Positions 36,527 through 50,200 of a DNA stretch of 64,000 nucleotides are shown one piece after another. Numbering within the stretch: position 1 is the first letter of the stretch; each line of letters begins with the position of its first letter. Origin of the DNA: Chaunax sp. Z400. Lineage: Eukaryota > Chordata > Actinopteri > Lophiiformes > Chaunacidae. The notes below the pieces were generated by a model. That model had not been told where the DNA came from. It made no database searches and saw only the letters and a program-made list of their open reading frames with translations. The DNA lies in the NCBI GenBank assembly GCA_037577475.1, contig CM075187.1, forward strand, positions 19,312,810-19,376,809, given 5' to 3'. The translations under genes were made by a program, and so were the position numbers.

Positions 36527-39500
36527 GTAGTTTATCAGCTTGTATGAAAGTCATGTATTGTGTATGATGTGCATTCTTCAGTGGTCCAGTGACACAACTC
36601 TAAATCACTCCCAAAGAAACTCTGTATCTGCTGGAACTTTATGTTAAGTTTTGAAATCTTGCGTTTACAACTTGCTGTGTTATTCTGACTTTCTGCTCTT
36701 TTTTCCATATCTCAACTAAAAGTGTCTCTATAACAAACTTTTAATATTGGGATATAGTGACATCATTATTAAAATGTTGAATATCAATATCAATATAAGA
36801 CACAGCCTGTGAATCCCATTTTATCAATATAATTAGCTTTTCATCAATGTTTACTTTTCATTTAACTATATCTCAGGATTTCCTCTGACATTTAATCAAA
36901 TTATATTGAATCTCATATATGATATATATAGTTGTGGAGTCACATGATGATGTATAAAATATTTGCAGCTTAGTTAGAATTTTAACCCGTATTAATACCA
37001 ACTTCACAAATATCCAGATACTGAACTCTCCAAATGCCATCTAATGTACTTTTAGCTAATTGAGGTCATTCTTAGCTTTTACATTAGTTTCATCATCCTA
37101 ATCCTTATATGTTATTTAACGTTAGCAGTCATTTCTGCTGCTTTCAGGTGGCCTCTGCCTGCAGGAACCAGCTGGTTTGGTGCGAGGGCCACAGAAGAAA
37201 TAGTCAGCATGACCTTTCTCACCTTTCTCTCTTTGACCTATCCTCTGCTGAATGATTCACAGAGTTAAGGTTGCTCTACTGTACAGCCTATTTTTTCAAC
37301 AATATTCAAGATGGTGGCCTTTAAGAGAGCAGCTAGTGTTCAGACGCAACTTAAACTGTCTAAACGCTGGGGTATTTGGTTCGTTTGAGGGCTCAATAGT
37401 CCATTTACCTACAAAAATAAATATGACCATGTCACACATTTTATCCATCAACACCCATATACCTCCAAGCGACCTTTACGTTGACAAAATGAATGCAGAG
37501 TACAGACAAATGGTTAACGTTGAGCATAAATGAGCCTTAAGAGGGAATTACAGTTCGAACTCTTTAGGCCACACGCATCCCAAGACGCTCAGCTTACTTC
37601 TTCGTTGGTGTCCAGCGCCTTCACATACCACAACATGTCTCACTGATTTTTTTCTTTCTTTCTTTTCTTCTTCTTCATAAAACAGCATAGGTTAGTGCAT
37701 GCATTCTAATATTCTCTTCATCGATTCTCCGACTTCGAAAAATGTTGCTCTAGGAAACCGTTTCTGTGTAACAGATGGAGATGGGGTTGATATTGCTCTC
37801 TACCCTCCATCTGAGCAGCAGCCTGAAAGCCACGGCGCTCTCTTACTTCCATTCAAAGAGTTACTTTGCTTTGTCCTTCAAGTCTGTCATGTTCATTTGA
37901 TAGCCTTCAGATACACAATGCTCATGTTGTTCTACTTCACCACATGCAGTTTGTACAGTAGGTTCAGCTGCTGCACGGCTCACATTGTATGTTGTTCGCT
38001 GGAAATCTCCTTCAAACAACTTCATGTAGGAACGTCTTCCAGGTAGCAGATGGGCAAATTCACGACTTTGACCTTCAGAATTAATTGTTTGTGGAACAAC
38101 AACAACAACAACAAGAAAAACAAATTCAGATATCTAAGAGGATCAGCTAGTATCTCTTATTTCAATCATTTATCATAGTAAGGTCTAACATCTGAATATT
38201 TGCTCCTAATATCATGGACAAACTCTTCGCTCCTTGTTTACATGCTGCATAGATTTCAAAAGAATCACCACACACTCTACCCAAGTAAAGATTCATACCA
38301 CTCTCAGCCCTCCATCCTCTGCCAGTCAGAGTTCATCTGTTGTCGAGACGTGTTACTACACCTCAGCAAACATTCAACAACAAAAATCAAACAGGCAGAT
38401 CGCTGAATATTTCATGTAGAGCATCTGACGGTGAGAGATCCTCCTTATGCATTCGTTTTGTATTTCTTTTACGCAGCTGATTCCTTTGATGCTGAGCTAA
38501 CCTCTCTGAAAAAGGTGTCAGAAAAAGACAACCTGGCTTATTAAAGATGGAGGTGTTCGCTGACAATAAAAATACACATCTTGGGTTCACAAGAGAAACA
38601 TTTCGTGGTTTCTCTTCTGCAGATGTTATGTTGGTTTTTCTCGTCCATGTCCCCTCCTGGGCTCCATAAGTATGTGAAATTGATAACACATATTTAACAA
38701 TTACATGGTGTTTAATCTGGCGAGATTTCCATCACTTTATTATAAACTTTCATCACACTGCATATTGTTTCAATCGCCTCCAGGCAGGTATTTACACAAG
38801 ATATAAAAATGTAATCGATTGTTTACAACACAATATCTCGTAAGGCTAAAATAAACATGAGGCCCTTATTAAACCTTCTATTACACTAGTTTTCCATGAA
38901 GGGCAGCCCCAGCTGTAAACTGTTAATGAATGTTCGATAACACTCTATAAACATTGTTGTAATCAGCAAATACTTTAAGGTATGCTACAATGCTTATTCA
39001 CTTTATTGAACATTTTTAGAAGAATAAAGCTAATTTGTCCACCTCATATGACTATGATTTACTTTGATCATATTATAGTTTATTATATTGTGTTATAAAC
39101 CATTTATTAATAAGTTATGTACTGATAATACAGTCTAAATTGAAGAGTGAGTGCTCAGGTGTTTTTTTAAGGCCTGCTCATCGTCATGGACACAAGAGTC
39201 CTCCATGTTTGACATTTGTCTATACATTGTTCTACAGCCTGTGTTTATGCCACATCACCACAACCTCAACATGCATTTTCTCTGACAGTACATTATTGCC
39301 AGTGCCAGACTACAGCCTTTTTTTCCTGGTGAGACCTCTGGAAAGTAACAACCCTGTTTAAAGACTGTTACTTGACATCTGACAGGCCCTAATCTCGCTG
39401 ACTATCTGCCTGGCAGAAAAATGGCCTGTTCGATAATGAAAAGAGCTTGGAGCAACATTTGTGGGCAGAGAAGAGCAAGACAGAAAAGGAGCTAGAATTC

Positions 39501-40519
39501 ATATTGTGGCTGTTTAATGTGTTTTTGGAGAGACCATGGGAATGGATGTGGTCATAAAGCCTGGGAGAATGAAAGTGTCACGATGACAGACGCCACTGTT
39601 TGATTGCAGGTGACACTGTAACCAAGCATTTAGAGATGTCATGTTTTACATGTGTTCCCACAACAGCAGCTCTTGTATTGAGGAGTTTGGCCTCTTGTGT
39701 CAATGTTTTCATCCATTTGTTTGACTCACAGTAGAAGACTTTCCTGGAAATGGACTTTGCAGTGGCTATTTTTGGCCATTGGAGGGGGCACTACACCATG
39801 CTGTTTACCTTCCAATAAGGGACATTAAAAAAAGAAAAAGAAACAACTTAAAAACGCATCATTTGTCTTGGTGCAGGACGTCTATATGGACATACAATTC
39901 AGAAATATCTGTGTAACTTCATTCATTCAGGTATTTTCATTTGGGGATTAAGCTCTGTTTTCAAGAGCTAAAAAGAAAAGCAAAGAAAACACCTTTAAAG
40001 TCAGATCTAACAACCAATTTACCAGCATACAAGAAACTATAATCAGAGGGCATGAGGCATCAGACAGGCTCAAACAATTAAATTATAAAAAATGTGATAA
40101 AAGAAATGAAAACAATCATTAATACAAAGGCTATTGCTTCAAAATAAAGAAGAGCAAATCTAATTTCAGTGTAATTTGAGGTCTTAGAAAAACAAAATGT
40201 AATTTTTCATTTCACAAAATTGTTGTTACCACTGTGACTGTGGCAGTGACCTACAGTAGTGACAAGATGGAGTAGAGACTTTCTCCTGAAGTGATGGAAG
40301 GCAGGTGTGCACGTGAAACAGGATCCAGGAGAGGGAGAGGGAGCATTATCAAGGGACTGCCGCACCCACACCACAGAAACAAAGGAGACAGACACGAGCA
40401 CAGGAGACGCGGTGAAAGGAGAGACTTGAAAAAAACAGAAGGAAAAAAAACTGGGGCACGACATTGGCAGTGACCATATTGCCATTAAACTTGAACAAAA
40501 TGAAATGTGACCATCAAGC

Positions 40520-40750
40520 ATAATGTAGCGTTACGGTCCGTGTGTCTTTTGGTCATTCAATTTTTGCCTCAGAAACAGAAATCATAAAACGAAAAACGAG
40601 GGGTTATTTGATTTTTTGTTTTAAAATTTAAAAAAAACATAATTTAATTAAATGCAAGGCGTTTTCCATTGTGTGGCCAAAAAGGGAGGAGTGAAATAAA
40701 AAAAATAAAAAAAAGATTTCATTTTCATTTTCTGTTTTGAATAAGAAAAA
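40520..40750 (+). repeat. Dispersed repeat (family E)
   Basis: Contains gcgttacggtccgtgtgtct, aaaacgaaaaacgaggggtt and caaggcgttttccattgtgt. The core of the last block recurs at 19661-19687. I recognise the pattern from other fish sequences. The class is unknown. Confidence 0.5.
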
Positions 40751-41324
40751 ATAAAATCATAATCTTTTATATTTTAAATAGGCTCTATAGCATACTAATG
40801 TCAAATGTTCTTCCCTAATGAATTAAGGTGATGGAAAATGTTGTCAATGCACCTCCTGAAACATTGTATAGATATTATGATGCATGATGTAATACTGATA
40901 TTTTTTCCTCTCAACCTAAATTGTTTATAATCCAAGCCTAGAATGATCCTAATTATGACAAATGCATCTTTATTTTCAGAGGTTCTTACCACTTGCACAG
41001 AACTACACAGCGGTCAGTTAAAGAAAGTACATCCACAACTTGCCTTTTGCAGCTGCCCGAGGCAAAATCTCTCTGAAATCACAACCAATCAGATCACCCT
41101 CCTCTTTAAAACCCATACACTGATTGATCTACCCACCTAAACACTATGTCAATTTTCTGAATTGATACTGGTGGAAAATGTTTGCTGCTGTGTCAACAGT
41201 TTAGCATGATTTCATTGTGCTGAAGGCCATGACTATCCTGAATATCTTTATCTCCCTGACATAAAATGATGGTCAGCATAAGTAGTTGCTGACCTAGTAA
41301 TAGACTAGTAATAAGTAGTTTTGA

Positions 41325-41580
41325 TATTTTGAATTTTATTCAAATTTTATTTTGTGTGGGTTCCATGGAAACATGTTGTTTTAAGTGAGTATTAAGGGTG
41401 GTCATTCTGTTCAGAGCATATCTGGCAAACTATACATTATTACTTTACCAACCTTTGCACATACATTAACCATCACAAGAAGTATCATATTTTGATTTTT
41501 CTACAAATTTCTTTTTGAGTTTTCCATGGACAGACGATTTTAAGTTGAGTCTGAGGGTTGGCCATCATCTACCCAAGCAA
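41325..41580 (+). repeat. Diverged tandem duplication, unit about 161 bp
   Basis: ttccatgga at 41361 and 41522 marks two diverged copies. Each copy has a ttttgaattttatt-like stretch before it and a ttttaagt...gag...ggtggtcat/ggttggccat stretch after it. Confidence 0.55.
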
Positions 41581-43196
41581 AGAATTCAGACAGGCACACT
41601 GAATACATACAGGTCTGATCACAAGATGATCTGGGTATGATTTAATAATCTACAGTGAATATGGAATATAGGTGAATTACGATGATAATAACAATTTCAT
41701 GTCTTCAAATGTGATGACATGTCAATATGTTATGCTCTTTCTATTGATATGTCATCTCGTGGGAGATGACATGCATAATTTTTATTTGCATTGATTAATG
41801 ACAGAATAATGGTATATTCACAGTGAGCAATGAGGCACAAAAGCACATAGGTAGTTAGGATTATGACATTCCAACTGATACTCTCATAAAGCTTCATACA
41901 TCATATATGAACTGTCATTTATTAAAGAGTGATTCCACTGCTTTAAACTCTGGTCCATAGACTAAAATATAGCAGCGTGATTGACATATCGATCAGTCTT
42001 TGGCTCATTATGCACGTTGACCAGTGAGCAACTTCTGTCATATCCACTCTGTTTTCAAGCGAGTCACCTGAAGAGATGTTGCATCTGTACTGTCGAGAGC
42101 CAGTGATGAAGGGTGGTGGAGATCAGGAGCTGCAGGCTTGACAGTGTTGGATGAAATATAAAGTCCAAAGTTCCAGAGGGGTTCCAGGCTTGGCGACTAG
42201 ATTGCATTCTTCCATCTTCGTGAGCCTCCTCCCCCTCCAGGTGGTATTGACCCACCACAGGGAGTCCAGAGTGAGGAGACGGAGAGAAAGTGCAGAAGCA
42301 GCAGCTGTGTGGTGCCTAAATTCATGTTTAAATCACAGGATTACACATCCGTTGTCTGTTTTAATTCCTCAAAGGTATACTTTCCCGAGGTTCCCTCTTT
42401 ACGTTTCTTTTCCATTCTTTCTTTTCTTGCCAAGATACTGATCTATGATGACGTTTACGGTCTCTCTCCAAGTGACAGGGAAAACCTAGACCGTGAGGAT
42501 AGATGAACTCATAAAGTTTAAAGGTGACTGTACAGCACTCCATCACAATAGAGGAATATTTTTATACACCACTGTAAGCCTTGAATAATTGAGGTAAAAA
42601 GAAATGAAAAAAGGAGGGAAAGGAAGGAAAAGAGCTACAAAGAGAAGTTTTTTGTTTTTTTTGTATCCAAACGTCATCATGTTATATAGCCTCCAGGGCC
42701 TTCGCTCAGCTTCAAATCCAATTTCCCAGAAAGTCTTAAGCTTTATGGGCCAAATGATCCAGCTGAGGTATTACTGTACAGGAAGACAAGGAGAGGATGA
42801 AATGAAACATTATCACAAGGTTACAACACTGCTGGGCCCTCCACCAGGCAGGCAGCTCTGATGTTGGACATCAATCTAAAACCCTGCACAGTTTTTATGG
42901 TAAAATGAATTATGATTTTGATAATGGCCTGAGCGACTCTCAAGCTGTCATTGCTTCGGAGGTCGGTTTCAACTTGTGCTGTGTCGCAGAAGGTCACTGG
43001 AGTGATGAATGTATTACACCAGCTGCTATTATTTTCCATTCAAAGAGACCCTGGAAGAGGCAGGACCACGATAAAGATGTGGAAAGAGCTTTTGAGAACA
43101 AATGGGGGCAGTTGGTTCCAAGCAAGGTATCATCACTCCTATTTACTTTCATTTTTGATGATTTATTATTTACATTTTGTTTATTTGTACTTAGAA

Positions 43197-43570
43197 TGTA
43201 TAACAAAAAGTATTTGGACATCCCTGTTCGTACATACACTGTCCTGCTGTTGGAAACATGCTCTACAGAACCAAAATAGTTACTAGTGAATTATTTTTTG
43301 TAAAAAATAAGAAAATAGCAATTCATTGATTTATTTTAAAATAAGTATTTTACCTTTGTTTGCCATTAAAAGAATATAAGAGTAGTATCATTGTTGGATC
43401 TCACTAATGCTCTGGTGGCAAATTCCTCTAGACAGGCCCCAAAATCTTTTTCCAGAAGAGTGGAGGCTGTTATAGCGGCACATTAATGCCAATGCTTGTG
43501 GAATGAGATGTTCAACAATTACATACAGTTGTTAACATTCAGGCGTCTACATGCTTTCGGCTACATAGGT
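43197..43570 (+). mobile_element. Tc1-like transposon relic, internally deleted
   Basis: The left end caaaaagtatttggacatcc and the right end caggcgtctacatgctttcg are diverged inverted repeats. Just before the right end, one frame reads SRRVEAVIAAH. This is the C-terminal end of a Tc1-type transposase (the PRRVEAVIAAKGG class). Most of the gene is missing. Confidence 0.7.
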
Positions 43571-43868
43571 TTAAATTCCTTCCATCTGTCCCATTGAGTT
43601 CTAGGTGAACTCTGAACTCAGCAGATCAGAGTTTTGCCAGAATCTTTCCTCTGCCTGCCATGTTCTGCAGAAATATAGAAATCCTGCTCTGTGACACCTT
43701 CAGTAACAAACACACATGAACATGAATAGTGACCAGTCAGTTGTATTGACTCATTAATGTTGGAGTGCTGCACTTAATAGACTCTAAACCTTAAATCTTG
43801 ATGCACATCCACACTGACTTAAACAGTCAAACATGCGTGTTAGCAACCACAGACAAGCTAAAAGCATC

Positions 43869-43870
<2 letters not shown>

Positions 43871-43955
<85 letters not shown>

Positions 43956-43977
43956 ACATACACACACACTCACACAC
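43871..43977 (+). repeat. (CA)n microsatellite
   Basis: Pure CA repeat over 43871-43950, then interrupted copies to 43977. Confidence 0.98.
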
Positions 43978-44198
43978 TTTTTCTCTAAGGGATGGCAGCG
44001 TTTGTCAGTAGAGGACATTTGGAGAGCTGTTGCTGGTGTTGTTGAAGTGTTGCGCTTCCTTCCATCCTCATAATTAGGCTGACGGGAGCATCACACACAC
44101 TTAAGGCTAGGGTCTTCACTGACAGACAGGCAGGATAGAGGGAAGGGCATAGGGGAGAGAGGAGGGAGAAAAGTGTCTGGTTGAGAGATGGGTTTACC

Positions 44199-44202
<4 letters not shown>

Positions 44203-44292
<90 letters not shown>
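44203..44292 (+). repeat. (TG)n microsatellite
   Basis: About 90 bp of uninterrupted TG, in opposite sense to the (CA)n tract 226 bp upstream. Confidence 0.98.
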
Positions 44293-44293
<1 letters not shown>

Positions 44294-45756
44294 CAAGCTC
44301 CTGCCTGTGAGCTTGTCTGTGTGTGTTTTTCTGCACTTATGTGGATCAAACGCAGCTGATGTAAATGAAAGACTTTGCTTTATGCCCTGAAGGAAGCTGT
44401 TTTTTATTCCAAAAAGAAAAAGATCGTTCTAGGATCATTTCGCCATTTTTGCTCTTTTTGTTGTTGTTTTGTTTTATTTTTTGTCTGCTCTACTTTTCCT
44501 TATGAATAACTGGCCAATCACAGATGGCATGAAGAATGGAGCTTGATGCGAGATTAAAACTTCCAAAGCTCTAAACCATCAATAGTAACAACCAGGTTTT
44601 GTCAGTCCCACATCCTGTGCTGGCATTCAACAGTTAAGCACAGAGAAAATAGGCAACTATTGGATGCTCTCTTGACAGGAGCCTTAATGCATGTCGGTGT
44701 GAGACAGCCATTAGAAATACAGTATTGTGTTTTGAGTAAGGGGAGTAGTAGCCATTATTTTCATATGTTTGTGTGGCCAGTGTGTACATTTGACTGAAAG
44801 CAAGATTATGCTCATCCTTATTGGGGGGTTCAGAAGGCAACCTAACCCTAAGTGAATGACACAGGTTTAAAGAAACTGGGCACACCACATAATTGACAAC
44901 ACCTAATCATTAAATACGATAAATTCCAAGAAATTAACATTTTAATTTCATTTTACAACTATAAGAATTGCAATTAAAATACAAAGAAACTCATATCACA
45001 TAACCATTTTATCAAACTGATATAAAATTAGTCTAATAAAATGCGACATGACATTTATCAAATGTGGATGTGTCTTTAAAATGACAATTAGAACTCAGCG
45101 TAAAAATTGCATATTAGGTTGGATTTACAGAAAGAGATCAACTGTGATCTTTTACGGCTGAAAAGCTTTGTTGTACTGACCTCTATGGGTTGAACGCCTG
45201 CTGCTCGTGTGACTCCAACAATGGTTTGTCAGTTCTGTGTGCATGCATTCTATATCCATATGTTAGAGATCAACTAAACACATGCTGTCCTTTATGAATG
45301 TTTATTTAGCTCAACCCAGGTGCCCTCACAGCTCCCCTGCTCACCTCCACACTCACGGGAAGTCTTCCTTCACAAGTGTGGCCTTCGTCTCGGCCCTCGC
45401 CTCCATCACTGTGAGCAGCAGTGTGTCCTCCCTGGTCCCAGGCGCTGAGCAGGGTACAACTCCCAGAGCAGCAGAGTGTGAGTTATCAGAACTGGACATT
45501 TTAGCTGTAAAAGCATTTGTTGCAGAGATATTGTGTGATAAAGGAATCATTTAATTTGTATTGTCAAAAGCATCCCAAAGAGTATATGCGGAGGATATGT
45601 AAACCGAAATCAGTTTTCTTGTAGGAATACACAGCACAGGACCCTGTCCTTTTCTAATCAACACCGTCACTTTGCTGAGAAATGAGTGAAAGACGCATTG
45701 ATGCACAAACAAACACTTAAATAGTTTTATGTTTTATAGCACATAGAACTTCTTGT

Positions 45757-45868
45757 ACATCCACTGATCAGCCATAGTATTACCACTGACAGATGAAGTG
45801 AATAACATCTCGTTACAATGGTACCTGTCAGTATAGGTGGGATATATTAGGCAGCAAGTGAACATTTT
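45757..45868 (+). mobile_element. Left-end fragment of a Tc1-like transposon
   Basis: Starts tacatccactgatcagccat, then has agatgaagtgaataacatct and gggatatattaggcagcaag. This is the 5' terminal region of a fish Tc1-type element that normally begins with 'CACTGATCAGCCATAACATTATGACCAC'-like sequence in several species. No transposase remains. Confidence 0.7.
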
Positions 45869-45884
45869 GCATACTTCACAATAG

Positions 45885-46675
45885 AATTCTCTCCATGTGT
45901 GGCACTGCAGTCTGGGGTGTGCGGTGTGAACAGGAGGGGGCTGAGCACAGAGCCCTGGGGGGCTCAGGTGTTCAACACTACAGTGGATGAGGTGTGACAG
46001 TCCAAATAGTCTGGGGTCTGTTCGTGAGGAAGTAAAATATCCAAATGCAGAGTATTAACTTATTAAATCATTGGGGACATTGTATTAATTCATGAGCTCA
46101 ACAAACAGCACTCTGATGTAGGTCATTTCTATTTTGAATGTGTCTGAAGACTGACTGGGGGACAGTGGAAAGGCACACTCTATGGATCTACTGGGTCTAA
46201 AGTGGTAAGGGTCCAGGCTGTGTGATGTTGTCTTTGACATACTGGAGAACCAGTTTCACAAAGCATTTCATTATAATGGGGTTGAGGGCCACGGCTCGTT
46301 TAGACTAGACACTGCAGACCTTTTAGACACAGGGACGATGGTGGCTGTCTTGAAGCAGGTGGGAACACTCTCTTGTGAGAGTGATATATTTAATGATATT
46401 GAATTAGCACAAACATTAGCTAGCTGATTAGAACATGGTTTTAGTACATGGGCAGGGATGTTATCAGGCCCAACTGCTTTACTCACTTTCACTTTCAGGA
46501 TGATATTTCTTACATCGGCTGTAGATGATTCTACAGATGTAGATTGTGGAGGCAGAGTAGACTTTACCACTGGCTCATTATTGAGGAGATAGACACGACG
46601 GGGGTGTTCCTTCTTTTTCTCAGATTTTTGGTGACGCCGTCTCTGAATATGTTCTAGTTTGTGCACCAAACAGTT
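45885..46675 (-). mobile_element. LINE reverse-transcriptase fragment (decayed)
   Basis: The minus strand reads KVSKAVGPDNIPAHVLK, then SQESVPTCFKTATIVPVSKR, then VALNPIIMKCFVKLVLQYVK in another frame. Near 45950 come blocks resembling APQGxVLSPLLFT. These are successive blocks of the reverse transcriptase of an abundant fish non-LTR element. Frameshifts, stops and missing segments show it is dead. It abuts the Tc1 fragment at 45757-45868. Confidence 0.8.
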
Positions 46676-47238
46676 CTATAAAGCTGATGGAGCTTTATAT
46701 GTCTGATTTGCTGGTTTGATTCCTTTAATCACCTGAGAGTATAGTCAGGGATGGCGAAAAACATACCAATTTACTGTCTTTCTATGTTTATATTCATTCA
46801 AGTGTGGAGACTAACCTGTTCCCTAATCTTAATTACTCCTCTTTAAACTATTACCCTTATTTGTATTACCACTAATCAGTATTTTTTTAAAGTTCAAAGT
46901 TCATGAGATCTTTGCTTCCGGTATGACAATGACATGCAAAAAAACAAAAAAAACAATATACCATTTAATTCACCATTTATGACTTAGAACATCCTAAACC
47001 CAATTTAACATTTCAAAAGCACAATTGTTTTTTTTTAAGGCAGAATCAGCCTCAACTCAACCCTACACCCAACCTGAATAACACTGAACAGGACATAGAA
47101 GAAGAAAAGAACCAGCTAAAAAAACTCTCCCTTCAACAAAACACCCTCAGTGTGATAAAAGAAAAAGCTTTTTTCACCAAAACACACATAATCACTAAAT
47201 TGTGATCATAAAGCCTTAAAAAGTCACTTTATTCTCTC

Positions 47239-47289
<51 letters not shown>

Positions 47290-50200
47290 ACACACACACA
47301 CACACACACACACACCCATTACCCGCCACCTGCTGAGTGTGAAATGGAAACCAAAATAAGAGTTGGGTCTCTTCGGTACACTGCTCAGCTGGGTGATCAG
47401 AGCCTTTGTGCCTGTGCTCAGTCCTCCTATGCCCTGAGCTGCTTCCCAGAGTGCACAGCGTCAGGCCTCAGATCACAGTATAATTAGTCATCTGATCTCT
47501 GTCTCATGTAGATTACAGGTTTTATATCATTACCTCGTGGTGAAAGGCTGCTGAGCTCTCTGACACTGCCTGAGTTACTGTCGGGTCGTTGTTTCATATT
47601 TTTCTTCTCTGTCTCTTGTATATTTTTTCTCTCTCTCCCTCCCTCACTCCCTCCCTCACATGCTCTCTCCATAATCATAAAAGGAGTCCAAAAATCAAAG
47701 GATTAATTCAGCGTCATTGGTTTGAAGCAATTAACTGTTGTTCAGGCTAATCCCCAGCGTTATGTCTCAAATCCAGAAATTGGCCACTGGAGATGTGCAG
47801 CTCTACCCACACTGCATTGTGTTGCCTGATAAATGAAGTTGAAAGACGACTTCTACATTTTTCAAACTCTTTGATGAATTGAATAATTAGGGGGTTTATC
47901 TTTGCATTTCAATGCCTCCCCCATTCGTGTTTTCTGCAGTACAGATAGTTAATCCAACACATTTATTTGGGATGATTAAAATATGAATTCTATTTATTCG
48001 AGCTAAAGCCAGCCAATTTGCAGAAGTTATTGGCTATTAGAGTTTTGGCTGCAGGTTTTCATAGCAATTCCTCATGAGAAATTCTGCTGTACATTTTAAT
48101 AAGCGCCTCATCTGCCTGATTTGCCACACTGAGATTAATTTTGTCACAGCTCATAGGGAAGTAGAATCATTTAAGATGGAATTTAACATTTAAATGAATG
48201 CTTTATTCTCTCTGGAAGCTTCATGAAGATTTATTCTGTCATCACTGTCTGTGACATCTATGTATAAAGTAGTTGTGCCTCAGTGGGAATACATATTACC
48301 AACTTTTCTAATTAATTTCATGTTGTAGTAACAACATATGAACATTAGAGGGAACTATTAGATCATTTATAAAGACAAAATCTGCAGTTCAACATTTTGA
48401 CTTTGTTTTACTTTAGTTTCTTTAACCTCTCACTTTTATTTTTTTTACCATCCCACTCAAATGTTTGGATTCTCATCAGACTCCCACTAAATCACAGATC
48501 TGGAAGAAACATAAAAGACAGCGACCAGTAAACATACTGGTCCATAATCCATAGCCAGGAGGCATAATCAGGTTTCTGCTTTGTGACTATGTCTGCTCTT
48601 TGTAACAGTTTTCAAAATGATTAATTAAACCAAAAGATTTTTAATTTGAAGAATATTTTAGGTCTGAAGTTGTCCATACATTCAATATTTCATTAAAAAA
48701 AAGAGAAGTTTTCTTATTTTCCGACCTGACAGCACAGGACATCTATTAGACACAATAATAATATCCATTGTACAACATGAACATAGGAAGGCACAGGGAT
48801 TATTCAAAGGATGCAATACTTTTGATAGGTAACAGAAAATATATCTTACGCTGCTTTTCAAAGAAGTTAGATTTGGGGTACATCTGAAGTCATCAGGGAC
48901 AAATCTGGGGGCACGAAAACCGAAAGCAGGTATAACCATTTGTGAACTGATCTATGAATAGCAGGTACTCTGTGACCTAAAAGATCATCCTTTACACATT
49001 GACAACATCATTGATCTGTATATTGAGGCGGAGTGGCATGCAAGTAGGCTACAGCTACAGCTGCATTTACATTGGATTGCATTTTTAACCATAGAAAAAA
49101 TGTTCTGTATGGAGGGGGTGCATTGACTGAGTGGTGAGCTGTATGGGAGACATTGTTCCTGAATCATAGTGTATGAATGTGGCATCACTTCTCCCTCTGA
49201 TGCTGCTCCTGCTTCCTTTTAACTCCACATTTCATGGAAAATATCTTCAGATCCTTCTAATCATAAATTATTAGACAAATCGAAGTATAATAAAGGTTTT
49301 AACACACTCTCAGATGTCCACCAGAAAGTCAGGAATAAGAGGCAAAGACTACAAACCATCCGTTTAGCATACAGGTACGTTGAACTTGGAAGGATCTGCC
49401 GTATATTTCAGCTGCCCCTTATCTCATTACTTGTATTTCAGGGGCCTGCAAGATAAACATGGCATAAAGATTATAGACCTGCCATAAATCCTTGAATTCT
49501 ACCACCGTCTGCTCAGGGCTTTTAGAAAGACATTCCCATTATGATCAAGGGACTTGCAACAACTGCAACAGCAGCAATGGATTTATTTCCTTCACAGTAA
49601 AATGGACAAAAATACAAGCCATCATGGCCACGCAAATATTCTTGTGACCCTGGATTGGAAATGTAAAAAAAAAAAAAGAACTTTAATTTGTGTTTCTATT
49701 TATATTTCCTTTCATCTTCATTCCTCCTTTGGAATCACAGTTTTGACGGCTGTGACCTGAAAGGTTTTGTAAGGGATTTGATGAAACGTGTTGTGTGAGG
49801 TGACAACAGGGAGTGTTATTAGGGACATTTAATTGTGCTTAATAGTACCTGACATTTACCTTGGCGATTTATACATTCACAACATGATGACCACAGTTGA
49901 ACGACTGATGGCATGTGCCAAATAATGACAGGTATTTTCTCCCTGCCTGTAGTGCTTTCAGTAATCACATTTTAAATTTTAATGAGTAATTTCAGGAAGT
50001 AAAGTTTGTGCCAGAAGGGTCTGTATCAGCATTGACTTTGAATGGTTGATGTGCAAAATTTTAAAAATATGTCTATATTTCCATTTTAGTTCTATTCCAC
50101 AAAATGTTCTTCATGTAACCAAACCCATATAAATAAATATGAACACAGAGAACAAATAAGCAAAGGTACATAAAACATAACAGCACTTAATATGATAAGC

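Larger units (their letters stand above)
36527..43196. other. No recognised gene
   Basis: AT-rich, with simple repeats ((AAC)n at 38095-38114), a dispersed repeat at about 40520-40750 and a diverged tandem duplication at about 41325-41580. An exon-like open stretch 37148-37255 after a strong acceptor (tctgctgctttcag) is noted under findings. Confidence 0.5.
43571..45756. other. No recognised gene
   Basis: Apart from the two dinucleotide tracts listed separately, nothing structured was seen. An open frame at 45282-45554 has no family motif. Confidence 0.5.

Noticed and set aside
40963..41140. Open frame after acceptor-like tttattttcag
   Set aside because: No recognisable peptide and no poly(A) signal close by. 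It is probably chance in AT-rich DNA.
42905..43279. A 124-codon plus-strand frame
   Set aside because: A donor-like site is present (AGCAAG|gtatca) but no good acceptor and no recognised motif. It runs into the Tc1 relic.
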